Source: CAYLRF01 sp964385995
Lineage (GTDB): Bacteria; Bacillota; Clostridia; Lachnospirales; Lachnospiraceae
Assembly: GCA_964385995.1 (NCBI GenBank)
Contig: CAYLRF010000010.1
Location: forward strand, 1-34,988
Length of the DNA: 34,988 nucleotides
Reading direction: 5' to 3'
A program made the translations under genes and the position numbers. Below are positions 7,172-14,664 of this stretch, piece after piece (the first letter of the stretch is position 1; each line of letters opens with the position of its first letter). Under the pieces are notes generated by a model. It had not been told where the DNA came from. It saw only the letters and a program-made list of their open reading frames with translations, and searched no databases.

Positions 7172-8420
7172 TACTTTTTACTGTCCCGTCCAAAGATTTT
7201 ATCATCCGCCTCGCAGTAACTTCCCACGTGAAGCGCTCTGTAATCAGCCTGCGGATGTTTTCTCCCATTTTCTCTCTTACCGCGCCGTTATCCAAAAGAT
7301 ACCGAAGGCCGTTTTCTATGGATGCGATATTCTCATTTACGATCACGCCCCGCGGGAAAATCTTTATGCCCGCCGAGGCCTTTTCGTTTATGTCCTCCGG
7401 GTTGACCGTGACTTTATCGTTTATGTCCTCCGAGTTGACAGCGTCCCCGGCGCATATCACTTCCGTCACGCCGCCCCTGTCCGTGGCAAGGACCGCGCAT
7501 TTCATAAGTCCAGCTTCCAGTATGGCGGTAGGAAGACCCTCGGGGTACATTGAGGGGTAGGCGAAGATGTCGCTGTCATTATAAAGGGCCATGACATCGT
7601 CATGTGAGCATTTGCCGAGAAAGACTACGCCTTCCGCCCCCCCCCCGTAATCCTTTTTTAACCTTTCAAGTAACGGCCCGTCTCCCGCCACGCATAAGAT
7701 CGTATCCTTACGATCCGGCGCGATCCGCAGATATGCCTCGATAAGCTCGGTTATGCCTTTTTCTTTAAGCAGTCTTCCCGCGAAGGTGATGACAGTCTTT
7801 TGACCTTTATCGGTCAGATAATGACGGTTTTTATACGCCTCATAGTCATCCGCGCAAACGGAGTTATAAAAAACGCCGCCGGGCTTTATCCCGAAATGCG
7901 ACAGCCACTTATTGCACCTTTCGGAGACACCGTAAAATACGGGCTTCTTTTTTTTAAGCAGATATGTGAGAAAATGCTCGTAGCGCTCGCCCAGCATATC
8001 GAGAAGTTTATTATTGACCGAAAAATGCCCGCTGCCATGCTCGATGACAACGGGTACCTTTCGATGTCGGCGGGCCATCCCGGCTCCGATCATGGTGGTG
8101 AGGTGAAAACGCGTCTGGCAGATATAATAATCAAACTCTCCGGCGTCAACCTCGCTTAAAAGCTGTCTGTACTTTCTGTTCTTTCTCGGAATGGGATACC
8201 GCGTCTTAAAAAACGGATATACGGGTATTCTGTATATAGCGTAGCCCTGTGTTCTCTCCTTGTCGGGGTGCTGTCTGTCATTGGAAGTGACGACGGTCAC
8301 ATCATGCCCGTCCGCCGCTAAAGCGGCCGCGATTTTCTCCGTATAACTTTCCACGCCGCCCAGATGCGGAGGCATATATCCGGAAAATATGCATATCTTT
8401 TTACGGCCGTAAGTTTCCAC
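7155..8420 (-). CDS. GT4 family glycosyltransferase with G10 tract and 33-bp duplication
   Basis: A 421-residue GT-B fold retaining glycosyltransferase. The N-terminal acceptor domain begins PPHLGGVESYTEKIA (residues 17-31); the donor domain contains ITFAGRLLKEKGI, VAGDGPLL, and the EX7E-type PEGLPTAILEAGLM motif near 303-316. It would add a sugar to a lipid-linked intermediate on the cytoplasmic face. The start is GTG at 8420, with AAGAGGA 8 bases upstream. Two oddities: a run of ten G on the coding strand (7646-7637) encoding GGGA between two conserved strands, and an in-frame 33-bp tandem duplication at 7384-7441 after the donor-site motif, giving two 11-residue units (NSEDINDKVTV / NPEDINEKASA). 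Both are outside the recognised motifs. Confidence 0.93.
   Translation of the reverse strand: METYGRKKICIFSGYMPPHLGGVESYTEKIAAALAADGHDVTVVTSNDRQHPDKERTQGYAIYRIPVYPFFKTRYPIPRKNRKYRQLLSEVDAGEFDYYICQTRFHLTTMIGAGMARRHRKVPVVIEHGSGHFSVNNKLLDMLGERYEHFLTYLLKKKKPVFYGVSERCNKWLSHFGIKPGGVFYNSVCADDYEAYKNRHYLTDKGQKTVITFAGRLLKEKGITELIEAYLRIAPDRKDTILCVAGDGPLLERLKKDYGGGAEGVVFLGKCSHDDVMALYNDSDIFAYPSMYPEGLPTAILEAGLMKCAVLATDRGGVTEVICAGDAVNSEDINDKVTVNPEDINEKASAGIKIFPRGVIVNENIASIENGLRYLLDNGAVREKMGENIRRLITERFTWEVTARRMIKSLDGTVKSNGDTC
7384..7441 (-). repeat. 33-bp in-frame tandem duplication in the GT4 gene
   Basis: Unit one is 7384-7416 and unit two begins at 7417. The first 22 bases of the two units differ at one position, and similarity then fades. 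The period of 33 keeps the reading frame and adds 11 residues. Confidence 0.85.
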
Positions 8421-8438
8421 CGGTAAAATCCTCTTGTC

Positions 8439-9314
8439 TTAATACTGCTTCAACTCATATATAAGCCGTACGATATTATAACCGTACCCCTCTCCGGTAG
8501 CCCATCCTTTGCCCAAGGGATTTTCCTTCTGCCCGAGCCACTGCACATAACGGGCGCAGCCGCGCTCCACGAGATCAAATCTCGGATCTACCGTATCGTT
8601 TCTCAGATCATCCGTACACGCGTAGGCCTTAAGATGCTGTATCTGGGCCCTGACTCCCGTCCGTACATCGGGAAACGCGGCGCACTCACCCGGCGCGTTT
8701 TGATCCGTCGCTCCGATACCCGCGAAATTAAACTGCCCCGGCTGCACTATGCCTCCGAATTTCAGGAACCCGGTTTCAAGCATCGACTGCGCGAAAGCGA
8801 CCTCCGCTCTCACGCCCTCTAATGCGGCCTCCTCGAAGAAAATCCGACAGAAGGTCCCGACATCCGGCGCTCCCCCGGGTGCGAATACCTCGGCTGGATA
8901 CTCCCTGTTCTCCTGCGCAAGGCGTGTCCGCAAAAAACTTTCCATCTGTTCGACTGTGACGGTAGATACGCCCATGACAGTGTAATAACCGCTGCTGTCA
9001 ATCTGCACATCCTCGGCCGCGTAAAAATCGGATATGCCGTTTCCCGCCGTAAGATAGATGTGGTTGTGATACGTCCCGGCATTGCAGTTATGATTTACCG
9101 AATCTACATGCACGAGGTAACTTCCGTCAGGCTGCGCCTTAGGCGAATACCATATGATATCGCTTTGATCCGGCATGCTCCATACCGGCACAAGAAGGCC
9201 CAAGACCCCCGAGGGGGCCGTGACTCTTATCCTTAAGTCGTAAACACCGTTTTGCGCATCGTAATTCTCTACCGAGACGGAATCTAACCTCGCGCCTATG
9301 ATATTAAAGCCTGT
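8439..9314 (-). CDS. C-terminal part of secreted peptidoglycan hydrolase (GBS Bsp-like repeat plus glucosaminidase)
   Basis: About 290 codons up to the gap at 9315. The first part carries a GBS Bsp-like beta repeat (YDLRIRVTAPSG, then a DGSYLVHVDS strand and NAGTYHNHIYLTAG). The C-terminal part, about 140 residues, is a glucosaminidase domain of the GH73 type: the AFAQSMLETGFLKFGG helix holds the likely catalytic Glu, followed by NFAGIGATD and FPDVRTGVRAQIQHLKAYA. The enzyme would cleave N-acetylglucosaminyl linkages in peptidoglycan. There is no start codon on this side of the gap, and the amidase half on the other side ends in a matching beta-domain context, so both are almost certainly one gene. 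With exactly 100 N the frames disagree, which is expected if the gap length is only nominal. Confidence 0.85.
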   Translation of the reverse strand, partial: TGFNIIGARLDSVSVENYDAQNGVYDLRIRVTAPSGVLGLLVPVWSMPDQSDIIWYSPKAQPDGSYLVHVDSVNHNCNAGTYHNHIYLTAGNGISDFYAAEDVQIDSSGYYTVMGVSTVTVEQMESFLRTRLAQENREYPAEVFAPGGAPDVGTFCRIFFEEAALEGVRAEVAFAQSMLETGFLKFGGIVQPGQFNFAGIGATDQNAPGECAAFPDVRTGVRAQIQHLKAYACTDDLRNDTVDPRFDLVERGCARYVQWLGQKENPLGKGWATGEGYGYNIVRLIYELKQY

Positions 9315-9414
9315 NNNNNNNNNNNNNNNNNNNNNNNNNNNNNNNNNNNNNNNNNNNNNNNNNNNNNNNNNNNNNNNNNNNNNNNNNNNNNNNNNNNNNN
9401 NNNNNNNNNNNNNN
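9315..9414. other. Assembly gap (100 N)
   Basis: A run of exactly 100 N inside the peptidoglycan hydrolase gene, most likely a placeholder of unknown true length. The interrupted region lies between beta-repeat domains, where repeated sequence could have broken assembly. Confidence 0.98.
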
Positions 9415-10527
9415 TATCTCATCCGGCATGTCGTCAAACTTTAACGTGATCTTATAGAGCATTCCTCCTTCATCGACCTTGGCGACATCAATCACGGTGT
9501 CAAGATCCTCCGAGACCCTAAATGACGTCTCGACGCTCTGCCCGGCAAGGTCCGTCGCTCTTACGTGATACACTCCTCTTTGGCCGCCGAAATCACTGAC
9601 ATTAAAATCGATCGTGCCCGAACCGGATTCAAAAGTATAAGTCTTTCTTACCTCTTCCTCGGATCTTTGGGCCGCCTGCTTTTCGTTCCATACGTAAGCC
9701 GTGGTATTTCCCGAACCGCCGCGCACGTTTATTTTGGCCACGCCCGCGAAATCATCCTTGCCCGTTACCTGCAGGGAAATTCCCTTGGTAAGGTTGTAAG
9801 CCTTCACTATGCCGGCGGCGTCTGCCCTCGCGAGTGTCTGCAAACCCTCTTCCGTCGCGAGGAAACGGGATACGTCCGAATAATTGGTCATAAAGCAGTG
9901 TTCCACTATGATGCCGGGCACATCCAGATCTTTGCTTGAGACATGAACGGCGTAATAATCACTGATCGACCCGTCGGGATATCTTTCATCAATCGTGGTA
10001 TCCTTACTGTAGACGGATCTTCGGTTTAACCCCGCCGCAGAAAGTTCATCCAGTATCGATTCACCCAGCCTTCTGCTTTCCTGACCGATATCCGGTTTCC
10101 AGCTGTCATTGCAGCATATTACTTCCGCGCCGGAGGGATCGGCGGACTCGGAGGCGTTCAGATGAAGGCTCACGTATATGTCGGCTCCGTGATCCTTTGC
10201 CGCCTGAAAACGCTTCTCGATATCTCTGGCCGATAAGTCTCCCGCTGTCTCGGGGTAAGGACAGTCGTTCGTGGTCCTTGTCATATACACGTTTACATTC
10301 GAGTATTGCTCAAGCTCCTCTTTAAGGTAATTCGCTATCTTAAGCGTCTTCTCCTGCTCGGTAAAGCCGTAATAAGAGGCCCCGCCGTGAGAGTTGTCAT
10401 GCCCCGGATCAAGCGCCACGGTAAACGTACCGTCCGCGGCGTCGGCTTCGGCCGCCGGCGTCACGGCGATCCCGAAAACGCCCGCGAGCATACAAATCAA
10501 CATAAGTACCGATGTGAATTTTTTCAT
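9415..10527 (-). CDS. N-terminal part of secreted N-acetylmuramoyl-L-alanine amidase (Amidase_3)
   Basis: About 370 codons from ATG at 10527 to the gap. Residues 1-30 form a signal peptide (MKKFTSVLMLICMLAG, then an AEA/ADA cleavage region). Residues 35-225 are an Amidase_3 domain: VALDPGHD supplies the first zinc His, the FTEQEKTLKIA Glu the second, SLHLNAS the third, and VEHCFMTN the catalytic Glu. It would cut the MurNAc-L-Ala amide bond of peptidoglycan. A GBS Bsp-like beta domain follows (about 240-340). AAGGGGAG lies four bases before the ATG. The gene is followed by the polysaccharide block and preceded by the nucleotidyltransferase. Together with the part at 8439-9314 it makes a two-enzyme wall hydrolase, useful in cell separation or wall turnover. 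Confidence 0.93.
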
Positions 10528-10725
10528 TTTTCTCCCCTTTTCGATGCTCTCGCACGCAGAAGGTCTTTTAAAGCGTGGGCTTAAAAACCGTCCCTCATTT
10601 CTCCCCTTTTAAGGCGCGACACTCTCCCCCGCCGCTCTCCTTCTTTGCGCTGCCTGATACTCCCCTTAATTTTCACATTACCCCGACTCGGTCTTTAATT
10701 TTTCACCTTCAGGTCACTTCCTTTC

Positions 10726-11814
10726 TCAAAACAGTTTCTCCGGATAAACCCCGGCGTTTATAAGTTTACGTATCTCATCACGAACAAGCGGCAAATCTTC
10801 CTTATATGTCATGCCGAACCACCTGTCGCGGGAATTTATCACATCCACAAAGGCGCTTCCCGTTTTAAGAAGATCGCCGACCAGCGTCGGGAGGAGGTAT
10901 TCGGCGGTCATGTAGTCCGACTCATGTTTTTTCAGAAAATCGCAAAAGCCCTCTTCAAGGACATCAAAAAACGTCGGCGCGAAGGCCCACATATTCATTG
11001 ATACCGTTAACGAAGGATCGAGGATCCTCTCGCGTCCGTCCGATTCCCGGCAGACTGCCGCGCCGTCCCCGCGCTTTATGATACCGTAGGTTTCGACGAT
11101 GTCGGAAAGCACCCCGCCTTCCGTCCGGCAGAGGCCTCTTGTCACGGCGCCGTTATCGCTCAGGGTGTTTTCCAGCTTAAATCCGACCATGCCGATCCGA
11201 AGGCCGCCCTTCACGTCGGATCTTAAGACGTCACGCGCTTCTCCGATGGTGTTTACCTTCGTGACATCTTCGGTTAAGCCGAACTCCTTGGCACGTGAAG
11301 CGTGCGCCGATGAAACCCGGTCGATCCGGGCTTTGTCGCCGATAATCCGTGAGTTCCCCGCACGTGACGCGCGTGACGATGAAGCCTCAAGGCGGCGCAG
11401 ATACTCATAACTTTTCGCGTAAGCCTCCCTCCCGTAATAATCATCCGAATTTATGACGAGAAAGGGTTCGTTTATAAGACCTTCGCAGCAAAGGACAGCC
11501 TGCCCCGTACCCCACGGCTTTTTCCTGCCCGCGAAACGCCCCTTAAAAGCAGGCGGGATGTCACCTGTCTCCTGATAAGCGTAACTTACATCGACCGCCT
11601 TTTCCACGCGCCTTCCTATGATACTTCTGAAATCATCTTCGATATCCTTACGGATCACGAATATCACTTTGTCAAATCCGAATCTTAACGCGTCATATAT
11701 CGAGTAATCTATGATAAGCTCACCGGACGGTCCCACAGGCGAAAGCTGCTTTATGCCGCCGCCGAACCTGCTTCCCATACCGGCCGCCATCACCACCAAC
11801 GCGGCTTTTGACAT
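10726..11814 (-). CDS. Sugar-phosphate nucleotidyltransferase family protein with inserted segment
   Basis: A 362-residue GT-A-like nucleotidyltransferase. The N-terminal MAAGMGSRFGGGIKQL (residues 9-24) matches the GxGxRF nucleotide-binding loop with the following Lys, and INSDDYYGREAY near 121-132 supplies the metal-binding Asp pair. The C-terminal half (NMWAF, then DRWFGMTYKEDLP) fits clostridial NTP-transferase proteins. The reaction would be activation of a sugar or other phosphate with an NTP; the substrate is not known. An insert at about residues 147-205 separates YLRRLE from GMVGFKLENTL, which I expect to be nearly adjacent in relatives. The insert opens with two related SSxxASRA segments encoded by 27-bp repeats (11287-11313 and 11356-11382). 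The ATG at 11814 has AAAGGAA upstream. It probably feeds the polysaccharide block. Confidence 0.88.
   Translation of the reverse strand: MSKAALVVMAAGMGSRFGGGIKQLSPVGPSGELIIDYSIYDALRFGFDKVIFVIRKDIEDDFRSIIGRRVEKAVDVSYAYQETGDIPPAFKGRFAGRKKPWGTGQAVLCCEGLINEPFLVINSDDYYGREAYAKSYEYLRRLEASSSRASRAGNSRIIGDKARIDRVSSAHASRAKEFGLTEDVTKVNTIGEARDVLRSDVKGGLRIGMVGFKLENTLSDNGAVTRGLCRTEGGVLSDIVETYGIIKRGDGAAVCRESDGRERILDPSLTVSMNMWAFAPTFFDVLEEGFCDFLKKHESDYMTAEYLLPTLVGDLLKTGSAFVDVINSRDRWFGMTYKEDLPLVRDEIRKLINAGVYPEKLF
11287..11382 (-). repeat. Pair of 27-bp direct repeats inside the nucleotidyltransferase gene
   Basis: Copies at 11287-11313 and 11356-11382 start 69 bases apart, so the reading frame is kept. They encode SSSRASRAG and SSAHASRAK. 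The TCACGTGC and TCATCG blocks are identical. They lie in the protein segment that appears to be inserted relative to the family. Confidence 0.7.
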
Positions 11815-11859
11815 ATTTTCAAATTCCTTTTCCTAACGTTTTCCTCTGTCGCCGTCGTC

Positions 11860-11960
11860 GCTTTATGCGCCACGCGTACATCCGACTCCGCCGGACGCCA
11901 TTAAACTTCGTATTTCTCCGGGACCGCTTTATGCGTCACGCGTGCGTACGAACTGCCGCC
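11860..11960. repeat. Intergenic direct repeat, period 66 bp
   Basis: Copies at 11860-11892 and 11926-11960 share GCTTTATGCG, CACGCGT and a CGCC end with a few substitutions. They fill much of the 244-base spacer between the HPr-like gene and the nucleotidyltransferase gene. No open reading frame or known element explains them. Confidence 0.65.
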
Positions 11961-12006
11961 ATATATCAGATCCGCACTTTCCAGCTTCGATTTACCAGGA
12001 GGCCAC

Positions 12007-12034
12007 AACCGCCTCTCGCACGATCGTGGCGGTT
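12007..12034 (-). terminator. Stem-loop after the HPr-like gene
   Basis: Perfect 7-base arms AACCGCC (12007-12013) and GGCGGTT (12028-12034). The loop holds the palindrome CACGATCGTG at 12018-12027. There is no U tract on either strand, so it is either a weak terminator, a processing site or a protein-binding site rather than a standard intrinsic terminator. Confidence 0.35.
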
Positions 12035-12058
12035 TACATGAAGGTCGCTTCTTTAAGT

Positions 12059-12322
12059 CTATTCTCCCAAACCGTCCTCTACCGCCTTTAACATACCCTC
12101 GAGAGCTTCCTCTTCATCGATTCCGTCGCAGAATATCTCTATCTCGTCACCCTTTTTAATGCAGGCTCCGAGTATGCTAAGGACGCTTTTCGCGTTTGAC
12201 GTGTCTCCTCTGTGCGTGAATGTCACCGAGCTTTTATAACGCGACGCCGTCTCGCAAAAAAGTCCCGCCGGGCGCAGATGAAGCCCCGTCGTATTATGTA
12301 TGACCGTTTTCTTTGATATCAC
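12059..12322 (-). CDS. HPr family phosphocarrier protein
   Basis: An 87-residue protein of normal HPr length. His15 in TGLHLRP (residues 12-18) is the phosphorylation site used by PTS enzyme I, and Ser46 in NAKSVLSILG aligns with the regulatory serine phosphorylated by HPr kinase in Gram-positive bacteria. It may be the general PTS HPr, or a Crh-like regulatory paralogue; keeping His15 favours a true phosphocarrier. The start is GTG at 12322 with AGGGGAG about 8 bases upstream. It follows cdaR by 15 bases, so it is probably co-transcribed with c-di-AMP synthesis genes. This could link PTS/catabolite state to c-di-AMP, but that is only inference from position. Confidence 0.92.
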   Translation of the reverse strand: MISKKTVIHNTTGLHLRPAGLFCETASRYKSSVTFTHRGDTSNAKSVLSILGACIKKGDEIEIFCDGIDEEEALEGMLKAVEDGLGE

Positions 12323-12337
12323 TTCGTAAACTCCCCT

Positions 12338-13612
12338 CTAATCGGGCGATCTGTCCGTAAGTCTGACGCGAACCGTGACGTCGCCCGTCAGGCGGCAATT
12401 CTCCGGAAGGCCGCTTACGCGAAGCGTGACGGTGTAATTACCCCCAGAATTATACTGCGAAAGATCTATCTCCACTCTCGATGCCAAATAGGCCTCGCTG
12501 ATTTGCGAAAGCGCCTCGTTCGTGCCCTCAAACTCGAGATAAACGGACGGATCCAGAATTTCCGGTTCAAAATCCGAAGCCAGATTTCTTATCATGTTTT
12601 TGTGTATATGAAGCTGGATTCGCTTGGTGGAGGGTCTCTCGATGAGGATCTTCACCGCTATATTCGCAGACGACTCATTTACAAGCCGAACTCCCCTCGG
12701 AAGATAAGGCGTGATATTCACCGCCAGATCGACATTTGCCTCCAGATCGCTTTGAAACAGCGCGTCCGCTCCCACGCTTATCTGCGAGATTTGCGACATC
12801 ACGGATGCCGTGCCCGCGACCTCAATCCTCTGCGGCTCTATCTCAAGTCCCGCGAAAATATATCCGCTCTTCGGCGTGATCCGGGACGTGTCAAATATGA
12901 TCGGCACCTCTTTCGATATAAGAAGTTTCACGTCGACTGTCACGTCCGAAGGCCCATTGATAGCTGACAGGGTCTTCTTATCCTCTATCTCCTTGCCGGA
13001 AGCGTCATAATAAATCAGCTGCGCGGGAAGAGTCTTATCCGACGAAAGCCCCGCCACGTTGACCCTCGCGGCGACGCGCTGCACCCTGGAAAGCGCGGAG
13101 TTCGGCCCGGTGATATTTACCGACGCGGGATTTATCACCGTCTGATCGGCATCCAGTATGTGCCCGGTCTTCAGCTCGCCCACGGTCTCCAGACTTAAGT
13201 CAAACGACTTCATCTCCGTGACTTCGGTCTTTATCCTAAGATTTCTGGGATTTGCCGTCGCGTCGTTATATTCTCCCTCAAATCCCGTCACGGTCACGCG
13301 CACTGGAACGCTCGAATCCCTAAGCTCGCCGAAATCTGCGGTCGCCCTGATGTCCGATGTCTTAATCTTTGACAGAACCTTGCGCCTTGCCTTCACGGTC
13401 ACGGTCACGCTGTCGGTATTATCCAGCACCTCATAACTCATGCCGTGATCGGTTACCGCGCCGGTGTTGACAAGACTCACCTGCGTATGATATTTCTCGG
13501 TATCCACGGGATCGTCGACATTTACCACGACCCACCACAAAAGAGCGGCGAATATAAGCGCGGCGATCTTCAGCCCGAGGTTGTTCTTCCATCCGCGAAA
13601 CGATATCTTCAT
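12338..13612 (-). CDS. cdaR: CdaR: YbbR-domain regulator of diadenylate cyclase
   Basis: A 424-residue protein with one N-terminal transmembrane helix (about residues 11-29, ending near the AALLWWVVVNVDD pattern typical of CdaR) followed by about four extracytoplasmic YbbR repeats, each with a recurring VNITGPNSALSRV- or IEVAGTASVMSQI-like core. Known relatives bind CdaA in the membrane and modulate c-di-AMP production. The start overlaps the stop of cdaA by four bases (ATGA). The usual third partner of this operon, glmM, is absent; an HPr-like gene follows instead. Confidence 0.94.
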   Translation of the reverse strand: MKISFRGWKNNLGLKIAALIFAALLWWVVVNVDDPVDTEKYHTQVSLVNTGAVTDHGMSYEVLDNTDSVTVTVKARRKVLSKIKTSDIRATADFGELRDSSVPVRVTVTGFEGEYNDATANPRNLRIKTEVTEMKSFDLSLETVGELKTGHILDADQTVINPASVNITGPNSALSRVQRVAARVNVAGLSSDKTLPAQLIYYDASGKEIEDKKTLSAINGPSDVTVDVKLLISKEVPIIFDTSRITPKSGYIFAGLEIEPQRIEVAGTASVMSQISQISVGADALFQSDLEANVDLAVNITPYLPRGVRLVNESSANIAVKILIERPSTKRIQLHIHKNMIRNLASDFEPEILDPSVYLEFEGTNEALSQISEAYLASRVEIDLSQYNSGGNYTVTLRVSGLPENCRLTGDVTVRVRLTDRSPD

Positions 13613-14478
13613 GACTTGTTTTCCTTCCGCCGAAGTCGCTTCTTCCCCTCGGGCTTCGGCACCTGCTGTATCTCGGAAAGCCTGCCCCGCAGCCTGTCTT
13701 TTCGCACATCGTGGGCGAGATTTCCTCCCAGCGCGTACGATACCTGACCCGTCTCCTCCGAGACGACGATTACCAGCGCGTCGCTTACCTCGCTCATGCC
13801 CACGGCGGCTCTGTGACGCGTGCCAAGATCCTTACTTAAGCGGCTGTCCTCCGTGAGAGGAAGATAACATGTAGCGGCCGTTATCCTGTCGCCCCTTATA
13901 ATGACGGCGCCGTCGTGAAGCGGGGTATTGTGCTCGAAAATATTGATTAAAAGCTGTGATGAAACCAAGCTGTCAAGCTCTATCCCCGTGTGTTCGTATT
14001 CGGATAAGACTATCTCGTTTTCAACCACTATAAGCGCTCCGGTCCTCGCGCTTCCCAGCTCATAGCAGGCGTTTACTATGGCGTCCGCCGTCTCATCGGA
14101 GAACTTCAAATCCTTACCGTCTCCCCCGAGATTTATCGGGAGTACCTTGCTCCAGGTCTTTTTCTGACCCAGCTGCTCGAGAGCTCTTCTAAGTTCCGGC
14201 TGGAAAACGACCACCACCGCCACCGCGAGGACGCTGAGCGACTTCTCCGCGAGCCAAAGTATGGTGTTCATCCGAAACAGGGCCGCTACCAGTATGGCGA
14301 TACCGAGGACCGAAATGCCTTTAAGCAGCATCCACGCCTTGGTGTTTTTTATCCATTTCATGAGCTGGTATAGCAAATAGGCTATGATGATGATCTCGAT
14401 CACGTCCGTGACCTTAATATCAGGCATATACCAATCGGGAAATATCGAGCTTGCCCAGTCTGATATACGCTCCTTCAT
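13609..14478 (-). CDS. cdaA: CdaA: membrane diadenylate cyclase
   Basis: A 289-residue enzyme that condenses two ATP to c-di-AMP. Three N-terminal transmembrane helices (about residues 25-95) precede the DAC (DisA_N) domain. Both catalytic motifs are intact: DGAVII (about 180-185) and GTRHRAA (about 213-219). The C-terminal tail after LAHDV is basic (KKRLRRKENKS). The start ATG at 14478 has AGAGGGAGAG directly upstream. The 58 bases upstream end in an assembly gap, so its promoter or upstream partner is unseen. It is followed by cdaR with a 4-base overlap. c-di-AMP controls potassium/osmolyte transport and wall homeostasis in Bacillota, which fits the wall hydrolase and glycan genes downstream. 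Confidence 0.96.
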   Translation of the reverse strand: MKERISDWASSIFPDWYMPDIKVTDVIEIIIIAYLLYQLMKWIKNTKAWMLLKGISVLGIAILVAALFRMNTILWLAEKSLSVLAVAVVVVFQPELRRALEQLGQKKTWSKVLPINLGGDGKDLKFSDETADAIVNACYELGSARTGALIVVENEIVLSEYEHTGIELDSLVSSQLLINIFEHNTPLHDGAVIIRGDRITAATCYLPLTEDSRLSKDLGTRHRAAVGMSEVSDALVIVVSEETGQVSYALGGNLAHDVRKDRLRGRLSEIQQVPKPEGKKRLRRKENKS

Positions 14479-14536
14479 CTCTCCCTCTTTCCCGGCGTGT
14501 CCCTCACGTCATATACCGAAAACCCGGCCTCAATAC

Positions 14537-14636
14537 NNNNNNNNNNNNNNNNNNNNNNNNNNNNNNNNNNNNNNNNNNNNNNNNNNNNNNNNNNNNNNNN
14601 NNNNNNNNNNNNNNNNNNNNNNNNNNNNNNNNNNNN
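14537..14636. other. Assembly gap (100 N)
   Basis: Exactly 100 N between cdaA and the upstream membrane protein gene. A run of 12 C lies only about 50 bases to its right, which may have contributed to the break. The true length is unknown. Confidence 0.98.
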
Positions 14637-14664
14637 TTCACCCGCGCCGAACGCCTCATCCTCT

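Noticed and set aside
10528..10725. Possible c-di-AMP (ydaO-type) riboswitch before the wall hydrolase, where such elements often occur
   Set aside because: The conserved core blocks of that riboswitch could not be found in the leader, and the spacer offers little room for the full fold.
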